A DNA stretch of 64,000 bases from Billgrantia ethanolica (GTDB lineage: Bacteria > Pseudomonadota > Gammaproteobacteria > Pseudomonadales > Halomonadaceae): assembly GCF_021404305.1 (NCBI RefSeq), contig NZ_JABFTX010000001.1:992001-1056000 (forward strand), read 5' to 3'. The position numbers and the translations under genes are program-made. The stretch's first letter is position 1. Each line of letters opens with the position of its first letter. The notes under the pieces were generated by a model. The model had not been told where the DNA came from, ran no database searches, and saw nothing but the letters and a program-made list of their open reading frames with translations. Positions 49,329-54,801 of this stretch are shown one piece after another.

Positions 49329-49730
49329 TCATCCCTGGGACAGCTTCCGCTTGGGAACGATGCTCGGTGGAACGTCCAGATCCTTGCCCGGACAGTCGTC
49401 AATCCTTTCCCAGGTAAGTGCATATAGAGCGCAACGAGCTCCCTCACGGCCTCGGCGGTTGTCCCGGGTCTTGGTGATCAGGTTCCTTTCCTGAAGCTCC
49501 TTGAGCGCTTTGGAGAGTGTGCCTTCGGCCATGCCTCCCCAATCTTTCATCATCGAATGGGTCGCGGCAAGGTCACCATTATTCCATCCCCTGTACTGGC
49601 TCCCAAGCACCAGCAGCACCTTCAGCGCGGAAGGCGAGAGCTCACGAAAATCGCGGCTCTCCATCAGCAGCTTTGGCAGGGCAAGGAAGCCCCCGCGCGT
49701 CGTTACCCGTTCGCGCTTCTTCTTCGCCAT
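49329..49730 (-). CDS. Winged-helix replication-initiator-like protein
   Basis: 133 residues. Basic N-terminus (MAKKKRERVTTRGGF), then a winged-helix pattern: FRELSPSALKVLLVLGSQYRG, AATHSMMKDWGGMAEGTLSKALKELQERNLITKTRD. This looks like the DNA-binding domain of RepA/DnaD-type initiators rather than a repressor. Immediately downstream is the iteron-like array, its likely target. A 25-bp palindrome lies just upstream of its start. No primase or helicase gene is seen in the element, so host or helper factors would do the rest. Confidence 0.65.
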   Translation of the reverse strand: MAKKKRERVTTRGGFLALPKLLMESRDFRELSPSALKVLLVLGSQYRGWNNGDLAATHSMMKDWGGMAEGTLSKALKELQERNLITKTRDNRRGREGARCALYALTWERIDDCPGKDLDVPPSIVPKRKLSQG

Positions 49731-49744
49731 GGCATCCTCCCATC

Positions 49745-49769
49745 AGGGGTGCTCAAGTTGAGCACCCCT
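49745..49769. promoter_or_regulatory. 25-bp palindrome upstream of the replication gene
   Basis: AGGGGTGCTCAA, one central base, then TTGAGCACCCCT. It lies between the stop of the 92-residue gene and the start of the replication gene. The centre CTCAAGTTGAG resembles the iteron core CTTCAAnnTTGAAG, so it may be an autoregulatory site. It could also act as an mRNA hairpin. Confidence 0.5.
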
Positions 49770-49774
49770 TACGC

Positions 49775-50053
49775 TCACTGCGACTCGACCAGGTGATAAC
49801 GCTGGATCGGGCGGCCGTGCTCGGATGGGTTCGGGTGCGGGTGCTTGTCGATGCGGTAACCCTTGGCGATCAAGTCACGCACAACGGCGCGGGCGTCAGC
49901 GATCGGCAAAGACCATTGCAGCTCTGCGGCACTCATAGGGCGCTGGCGCAACTGCTCTAGCACCAGCCACTGTTGAGTGTTAGGCTTGACCTTGCAGAGT
50001 GATTCTGAATTGACCCGGCCTCCCCCAAGGCCGGGTTTTTTCATTCTGGGCAT
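49775..50053 (-). CDS. Small winged-helix protein of the satellite
   Basis: 92 residues. C-terminal two thirds fit a winged helix (TQQWLVLEQLRQRPMSAAELQWSLPIADARAVVRDLIAKGYRIDKH), as in phage helix-turn-helix proteins that modify transcription or aid replication. GAGGAGG lies seven bases before ATG 50053, inside the previous gene's end (13-base overlap). Residues 5-13 are encoded by a hairpin that is a terminator on the other strand. Confidence 0.6.
   Translation of the reverse strand: MPRMKKPGLGGGRVNSESLCKVKPNTQQWLVLEQLRQRPMSAAELQWSLPIADARAVVRDLIAKGYRIDKHPHPNPSEHGRPIQRYHLVESQ
50014..50041 (+). terminator. Plus-strand intrinsic terminator inside minus-strand coding sequence
   Basis: CCCGGCCT (50014-50021) and AGGCCGGG (50028-50035) pair perfectly, followed by six T on the plus strand. 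No plus-strand gene is known upstream. It implies an antisense or small RNA arriving from the left, or protection of the early genes from read-through. Confidence 0.65.
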
Positions 50054-50313
50054 GACTCAGCCTCCTCGTCAGCTTTCAGCTGCTCGATGGTGGCCTCGAC
50101 TTCATCGCCAGAATCCTGAAAATATTCCGCACTCCGCTCGGCCATCTGGCGCCCTGTGGCAGCTAGCCGCTGCGCAGCAGGATCAAGCGGGTCTTGTGCC
50201 TGCATGGCCTCGACGGCCTTGAATATCGCGGCCACCTTCAGCAGGTCTTCCGTGGCCAATGACAGTTGCTCCAACTGCTGGCTATAGTCGTTGATAGTGG
50301 TTTTGCGGCTCAT
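50041..50313 (-). CDS. Small acidic helical satellite protein, unknown function
   Basis: 90 residues, mainly helical (QQLEQLSLATEDLLKVAAIFKAVEAMQ) with an acidic end (DSGDEVEATIEQLKADEEAESCPE). No family recognised. Overlaps the AlpA-like gene (ATGA) and the next gene, so it is in the early operon. Confidence 0.65.
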   Translation of the reverse strand: MSRKTTINDYSQQLEQLSLATEDLLKVAAIFKAVEAMQAQDPLDPAAQRLAATGRQMAERSAEYFQDSGDEVEATIEQLKADEEAESCPE

Positions 50314-50618
50314 GACAGCACCTCCTTGGACATGGCGGCTTCGGCGGTGCTGCTATAAGCGTCACCATCAGCCAGCCAGTCGAATACATCCTTGAGGCGA
50401 TACCGGACGGTCCGGCCGTGCTTGACGAACCGCGGCGCCGGCTTGCCCAACAGCAGACCAGTAGTCCGGGCCTTGCGGGCGGTTGCCGGTTGCACCGGGA
50501 TCAGGTGAGGGAATACGGCTGTCTCGGGCAACTCGATCAGTGCCGGATCAAAGCCATCACGGTAGCGAGCCAGGGCACTGGCAAGAACTGGGGGAAGGTA
50601 GTTGCTATCTACATACAT
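50310..50618 (-). CDS. AlpA-like / excisionase-type DNA-binding regulator
   Basis: 102 residues. The C-terminal half fits the MerR-like fold of AlpA/Xis proteins: RKARTTGLLLGKPAPRFVKHGRTVRYRLKDVFDWLADGD. In gammaproteobacterial PICIs, AlpA activates the island's genes. ATG 50618 has GAGGA nine bases upstream; ATG 50633 has none. Upstream, GAGTGCA occurs twice (50674 and 50698, 24 bases apart), a possible binding site. Confidence 0.7.
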   Translation of the reverse strand: MYVDSNYLPPVLASALARYRDGFDPALIELPETAVFPHLIPVQPATARKARTTGLLLGKPAPRFVKHGRTVRYRLKDVFDWLADGDAYSSTAEAAMSKEVLS

Positions 50619-50708
50619 CGAAGGCGTCCTCATCTCTGTTTGGCGACGCTTTCGATGATGGGGGAGTTAGTCAGAGTGCAGCATTATTTGTTTATTTGAG
50701 TGCAAAAA

Positions 50709-51197
50709 TCACTCGCTCGGGTCGCGTAGCTCGTCCGGCAAACCATACCGGCAGATCTGTTCTGCGAACTCTCCGTGCTTCTCAATCCTGTTACGCATTG
50801 CCCTATCTTTAATCCCTAGTTCTGACGCGACGAGAGCACGAGCATACGCCTCGGCAACTTTCTCACTCTCACCCGCTGCGATGTACTCAGCGCGCTTTAC
50901 GAAATACCTAGCAACAGAAATGGCCTGCTTAAAATGGTCTTGCTTTGAAGATTCACCCTTGCCTTGCTTCTTCTTGATCCCGAGACGGCCCGCGAAATCT
51001 CTCAGCTTCTGATCCGATGCATTCCCGTCTCGCAATAGCTCAAGCGCGTATGCCACTGCCTTGAGGTCTTCCATGTCTGGCACCTCGCCATCATTCACAG
51101 CATCACAGAACCGATGCACCAGGGAGTTCACTCCGTAGAGCTGCCCATGATGTATCAGTTTTTTGATGGTGAGCGGACCCAATTGTTTCTCTGTCAT
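50709..51197 (-). CDS. Satellite protein of unknown function
   Basis: 162 residues, charged and helical, no signal or membrane segment. The middle (IKKKQGKGESSKQDHFKQAISVARYFVKRAEYIAAGESEKVAEAYARALVASELGIKDRAMRNRIEKHG) could include a helix-turn-helix at the end (ASELGIKDRAMRNRIEKHG). AAGGGG lies about seven bases before ATG 51197. Accessory or regulatory gene of the island. Confidence 0.6.
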   Translation of the reverse strand: MTEKQLGPLTIKKLIHHGQLYGVNSLVHRFCDAVNDGEVPDMEDLKAVAYALELLRDGNASDQKLRDFAGRLGIKKKQGKGESSKQDHFKQAISVARYFVKRAEYIAAGESEKVAEAYARALVASELGIKDRAMRNRIEKHGEFAEQICRYGLPDELRDPSE

Positions 51198-51298
51198 CCT
51201 AGCGCCCCTTCATACCGTCCCACGATGAATGCCCGAAGGCCGGCGCGGGGGGATGCCGCGCCAGCCATGCCGAGAAGGTCAAATTGATCTTCTGGGGC

Positions 51299-51589
51299 TC
51301 ACCTACCTGACGCCAAGCGCTCTTGCTCGATGCGATCAAGCAATTGCTGACGGTCGCCTGCGAAGTGTTCCAGATACTCGCCGACCATTGTCACAGCCAG
51401 GCAAAGGCCGCCGATGTTGCCTGGATCAATGGGGTGGTCGGGGTCACTCATCACCTCACCCAAGCTGCGAAGGGCGCAGGTCGCCCGACTGATTTCATAA
51501 ACGAAATGGCTTACCTCCTGCTGGGCAATGTCCAGGTCAGTGGCTGGCGCGGTAGTGGCGGCGCGGATCGTGGTAGTCTTGCTGGGCAT
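51299..51589 (-). CDS. Small satellite protein of unknown function
   Basis: 96 residues from ATG 51589 (AAGGAG nine bases upstream). Contains DLDIAQQEVSHFVYEISRATCALRSLGEVM and a helical tail. Looks like the small accessory proteins often found beside satellite integrases. Only 13 bases downstream of the integrase stop, so cotranscribed. Confidence 0.65.
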   Translation of the reverse strand: MPSKTTTIRAATTAPATDLDIAQQEVSHFVYEISRATCALRSLGEVMSDPDHPIDPGNIGGLCLAVTMVGEYLEHFAGDRQQLLDRIEQERLASGR

Positions 51590-51602
51590 GTCGGCATCTC
51601 CT

Positions 51603-52982
51603 TCAGTGGTGGCCGATGTGTATGGCCCTGGGGTGCTCAACCACCCCGGGGCCTTCTTGTACCGCCTGATCGGCGGCGGAATCGTGACCCGGCGCCAGCT
51701 TGGCGAACGCCTCAACGGCATCGCGCTTGTGGTCTGGCGCCAGGTGGGCATAGAACTTGATCGTCGTCTCGATGCTGCTGTGAGCCATCAGCTTGGAGAC
51801 GGTCAGAATGTCGGTACCGCCCATCACCAACTGACTAGCGAAGTTGTGGCGCAGGGTGTAGAGCTGCAGATCGTCAGGCAACCTGGCCATCTTTCGCACC
51901 GATGCCCACGGCTTTTGCATCGCCGTCCTGTCCAGGCGGTTGCCGGTGCGCGGGCTCGGGAACACGAAACCCGTCGTCGGCTGCCCCTGCTGCTTGTGCC
52001 ATGTCTTGAGCACTTCCACGGCCGAACCCGATAGGGGAAATGTCTGGGGCTCGGGGCGCTTGTGGGCGGTTTTCTCGATCGTCTTCCTGATCGTTGCGAA
52101 GGTCAGGTTGACGTGCTCCCAGCGCAGGCCGAACAGGTCGCCGGGACGAAAGCCGGTATAGAACATTGTCAGGATCCACGGCGCGACGTGATCCACGTAG
52201 GCCACCCGCTCCAGGTCGGGCAGATATGCCTTGCCATGCTCACGGCTGCTGCGGCGCTGCTGGCGCTTCTCGTCTTGATACGCCTCGAGGCCGGCAAACA
52301 GTGCTTCGACCTCGTCGGCCAGCAGGTAACGGCGCTCGCTTCCCTGCTCGGCCAGCTCTTCCTCGGTGAAGGCCGGCTTCTGCAGCTTCACACCTTTCAG
52401 CGGGTGGGCAGGTATTACCTTGCGCTCGGCAGCGTGCGCCAGCAGCGCCGACAAGGCGTCATAGGATCGCTTCAGGGTGGCAAAGGCCCTGGGCTTCTTG
52501 GCGGCCTCCTGATTGGCCTGCCAGCGCTCAACGTCGGCACGCGACAGGCTGCCCATTGGCTTGTCGAGCCAGTCGGCGAAGTCTCGGGCGATTCTGTCCA
52601 GCGTGCCCTTGCCGTCCTTCCGTCGATTCTGAAAGGCGGTATATGGGCCAGTCAGATAGGCGCTCAGCGTCTGCTGGTCCTGGCGCTCTCTCTCGGCCTT
52701 GGCTTCGTCAAGCAAAGCCCGCGGGTCGCCACCCTGGGCCACAACAGCCAGCGCCTCCTTGGCATTCTTGCGCGCCTGGGCAGCGGTCAGGGTGCCATAG
52801 CGTCCCAAGGTCAGGATGCGTTGCTTTCCGGCCTTGGTGCGATAGTACAGACGGAACGTCAAGCCACGCTTGCCCGGGCGGACATGGTAGCCAGGCAGAT
52901 CGGTATCAAATACGTCTTCACTCGGGGGCGCTTTGGCCAACTGATCCAGCGCGTTGGCGGTGAGCTTCAGCGTGATTGCCAT
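51603..52982 (-). CDS. int: Tyrosine recombinase (phage-type integrase)
   Basis: 459 residues. N-terminal DUF4102-like arm-binding domain (RPGKRGLTFRLYYRTKAGKQRILTLGRYG), core-binding domain (about 105-200) and catalytic domain: Arg in YTGFRPGDLFGLRW, YTLRHNFASQLV, HSSIETTIKFYAHL with Tyr near residue 421. It should recombine at the tRNA-Pro 3' end. Lies next to attR, with a candidate arm site 14-34 bases upstream of its start. The C-terminus extends about 35 residues past the usual end. Confidence 0.94.
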   Translation of the reverse strand: MAITLKLTANALDQLAKAPPSEDVFDTDLPGYHVRPGKRGLTFRLYYRTKAGKQRILTLGRYGTLTAAQARKNAKEALAVVAQGGDPRALLDEAKAERERQDQQTLSAYLTGPYTAFQNRRKDGKGTLDRIARDFADWLDKPMGSLSRADVERWQANQEAAKKPRAFATLKRSYDALSALLAHAAERKVIPAHPLKGVKLQKPAFTEEELAEQGSERRYLLADEVEALFAGLEAYQDEKRQQRRSSREHGKAYLPDLERVAYVDHVAPWILTMFYTGFRPGDLFGLRWEHVNLTFATIRKTIEKTAHKRPEPQTFPLSGSAVEVLKTWHKQQGQPTTGFVFPSPRTGNRLDRTAMQKPWASVRKMARLPDDLQLYTLRHNFASQLVMGGTDILTVSKLMAHSSIETTIKFYAHLAPDHKRDAVEAFAKLAPGHDSAADQAVQEGPGVVEHPRAIHIGHH

Positions 52983-52995
52983 ATCCGTCTCGAAC

Positions 52996-53016
52996 CAGGT
53001 AGCAAATAGGTAGCAG
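52996..53016. other. Candidate right arm-type integrase site
   Basis: Exact copy of the 21 bp at 42893-42913, two GGTAGCA motifs. It lies just upstream of int, so binding could also repress int. Confidence 0.65.
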
Positions 53017-53150
53017 ATTCAGGATATACCAAGGGACAAGCGGCAACAACAGGAAAGCGCAATAGCCAAGCTATCTCATTGACTGACATGCTATTTTTCC
53101 GCCTTCTTTGTTGCTGCTCGTTTCCGCTGAAATATGGATTCCACGCAATA

Positions 53151-53193
53151 GGGTTGCAGAGGTCGCAGGTTCGAATCCTGTCGCTCCGACCAT
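53151..53193 (+). other. attR core of the satellite
   Basis: Exact 43-bp repeat of the tRNA-Pro 3' half, without a 5' half, so not a functional tRNA. Marks the right end of the insertion. Confidence 0.93.
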
Positions 53194-53203
53194 CTGATTC
53201 GAG

Positions 53204-53241
53204 AAAACCGCCACTTACGGGTCATGCCGGGTGGCGGTTTT
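53204..53241 (+). terminator. Duplicate tRNA-type terminator after attR
   Basis: AAAACCGCCAC pairs with GTGGCGGTTTT. About 35 bases match the hairpin after the intact tRNA with a few changes. One copy is probably the original host terminator and the other came with the element. Confidence 0.8.
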
Positions 53242-53250
53242 TCGTCGCTG

Positions 53251-53283
53251 GTAAAACTCTCGTAAAATTCTCGCAAAACTCTC
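53251..53283. repeat. Three tandem 11-bp repeats
   Basis: gtaaaactctc, gtaaaattctc, gcaaaactctc at 53251, 53262 and 53273. Each is one helical turn long. Role unknown. Confidence 0.75.
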
Positions 53284-53371
53284 GTAAAGCACCTCTCCTA
53301 AAGTACCTCCTCGCAATGCAGTCCTCACCTGGCTAGAGTGCAAGGGAATCCCCCAGGCCAAAGGAAGGTCG

Positions 53372-53491
53372 ATGCTACGTTCTTGTACCCTCTTTTCGTT
53401 TGCACTGTTGAGCCTGGTGGCTCATGCCGATACTGCCGCGGCGGAATGCGAGCTCAGCGCCGATCAACGCGAGTTTGCACGACCAAGGTGA
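53372..53491 (+). pseudogene. Short secreted peptide or remnant of a secreted-protein gene
   Basis: 39 codons. AAGGAAGG stands directly upstream of ATG 53372, and the peptide has a clear signal sequence (SCTLFSFALLSLVAHADTAAA). It then breaks off after ECELSADQREFARPR. In a neighbouring frame coding-like sequence continues (HDQGDFPEPKAACPDRL), so a frameshifted remnant is likely. Confidence 0.4.
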
Positions 53492-53573
53492 TTTCCCAGA
53501 ACCTAAGGCAGCCTGCCCGGACCGACTTTGAGTCTGGCCTACCGACGTGGTGAAGCCGTAGCGGAAGGCAGCA

Positions 53574-53605
53574 AGGGAAAAAGGGAAAAAGGGAAAAAGG
53601 GAAAG
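53574..53605. repeat. Four tandem 8-bp repeats
   Basis: agggaaaa three times and agggaaag once. Prone to slippage; no gene across it. Confidence 0.85.
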
Positions 53606-53678
53606 AAGGAGGCAAGCTTCTGAGAGTCGGTAACGTCAGGACCCTCCCTGGCCCTTGGGTGCAACGGGTAACGCTGGT

Positions 53679-53792
53679 TCAGTGAATGTACGCGACGAGA
53701 GCATCATTCGCCGCTTGCTGGGCCAAGGCATGGGAAGCCCAATGGTTCAGGACTTCACACACATCGGCTTCCACACGCTGCTGTGTCGGCAT
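53679..53792 (-). CDS. Possible 37-residue protein
   Basis: MPTQQRVEADVCEVLNHWAS followed by HALAQQAANDALVAYIH. AAAGGAG stands eight bases before ATG 53792, a strong ribosome site for so short a frame. Same strand as the export locus, 200 bases past its last gene. No family recognised. The site could be fortuitous. Confidence 0.4.
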   Translation of the reverse strand: MPTQQRVEADVCEVLNHWASHALAQQAANDALVAYIH

Positions 53793-53992
53793 GAGGTTTC
53801 TCCTTTGTGACATCGAGAAACATCATGCCGCAGCTTTGTCGATATTTCATCAGGCTGACGAAACTTTGCCCTCAAGGTGCAGCATTCAACCCAAGGCTGC
53901 CATAAAACGTGCGTTTGCATTCGATTGGAGCGTGGAAATGGCTTCCATGAACATTTTGGCGCGTAAAACCGCCGCAGAGTCTGAAGCAACGC

Positions 53993-54751
53993 TCAATCTA
54001 TTTCCCCAAGCCGACAATTGATGCCAGCCGGTATCACCCCTTGCGGATTGTCCAGCATCAAACCAATGGCAAAGGTCCCGCTCGAGGCATCGATCACGCT
54101 ATCCACCCGCTGCACACGAGCCGACGCCGTTTCCTCTACTGGCGCAAGCAGCTCTATCTCCAGGTTGTCTCCCACGGCTATCGCGCCGAAAGCAGTCAAT
54201 GGCAAGACCGCCTCGATGCGCAGTGGGTCGAGCTGAACCAGCTCGAGCACCGGTGTAGCGTCGATGTATTCTCCCTCCTCGGCCACACGCTGCGTGATCA
54301 AGCCCGCGAACGGGGCCCGATGCGTCATCTGCTCCAGCCGGGCGTTGGCCAGGTTGACCTGCATGCGGGCAAGGCGCATTTCCGTGTCGATCTCGTCACG
54401 CTCGCTGTCGCTGAGCATGCCGCGCTCGATCATGCGCTGGTTGCGCTGTACCCGCCGCTCGGCATAGTCGGCACGCGCACGCTCCAGCGCCACGCTTGCC
54501 AGCTCTACGTCACGCTTTAGCGTGAATAGCGTGTCCCCCGCAGCAACCCGATCGCCCGGCTCGACCTGGATGGTTTCGATCACACCCGGTACCTGGCTCG
54601 ACAGAAACGCCTGCCTGCCCGGCTCGACCAGACAGCTAAGCTCGCCGAACCAGGAGTCGCCAAGCTCCTGTCCCTGCGCCTGAAGAGCGACGCTCCCCAT
54701 GCCCGCCAGGCACAGCGGTAGCGTGATGCTGCGAAGAAAGCGCTGACTCAT
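53993..54751 (-). CDS. Periplasmic adaptor protein (HlyD/RND MFP family)
   Basis: 252 residues. Signal peptide (SITLPLCLAGMGSVALQAQG), half-lipoyl motif (LSSQVPGVIETIQVEPGDRVAAGDTLFTL), short helical hairpin (ERARADYAERRVQRNQRMIERGMLSDSERDEIDTEMRLARMQVNLANARLEQMTHRAPF), second lipoyl half (AGLITQRVAEEGEYID) and beta-barrel. Shorter than classical adaptors (about 370), lacking the membrane-proximal domain. Last gene of the candidate export locus, 50 bases after the SecA-like gene. In this setting it may bridge to an outer-membrane factor. Confidence 0.85.
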   Translation of the reverse strand: MSQRFLRSITLPLCLAGMGSVALQAQGQELGDSWFGELSCLVEPGRQAFLSSQVPGVIETIQVEPGDRVAAGDTLFTLKRDVELASVALERARADYAERRVQRNQRMIERGMLSDSERDEIDTEMRLARMQVNLANARLEQMTHRAPFAGLITQRVAEEGEYIDATPVLELVQLDPLRIEAVLPLTAFGAIAVGDNLEIELLAPVEETASARVQRVDSVIDASSGTFAIGLMLDNPQGVIPAGINCRLGEID

Positions 54752-54801
54752 AGGTTCCCCACTCCACCGTCCGCTGACGGCTATTCGGTTGTCGGTCACA
54801 A

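Larger units (their letters stand above)
42786..53193. mobile_element. 10.4-kb satellite: capsid-forming phage-inducible chromosomal island (cf-PICI) type
   Basis: Bounded by exact 43-bp tRNA-Pro repeats. All recognised genes point leftward: integrase, several small genes, AlpA-like regulator, winged-helix replication protein beside iteron-like repeats, then capsid, protease, portal, HNH, TerS, TerL and two head-tail connector proteins. No tail, holin, lysin or major phage repressor gene is seen. Published cf-PICIs have this content: they build and fill their own small capsids and borrow helper-phage tails. The assignment follows from gene content; mobility and helper are untested. Confidence 0.88.
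53242..53992. other. Gene-poor stretch between attR and the export locus
   Basis: About 750 bases. It holds the 11-bp and 8-bp tandem repeats, a possible truncated secreted peptide gene (53372-53491) and a possible 37-residue gene (53679-53792). The remaining reading frames have no ribosome site or family likeness. Confidence 0.5.

Noticed and set aside
42786..53193. Ordinary prophage, complete or decayed
   Set aside because: Head and packaging module is intact and tightly overlapped right up to attL, while tail and lysis genes are wholly absent; a satellite explains this better than random decay.
53686..54021. 111-codon plus-strand frame
   Set aside because: No ribosome site, no family likeness, and it overlaps the adaptor gene end and the better minus-strand small frame.
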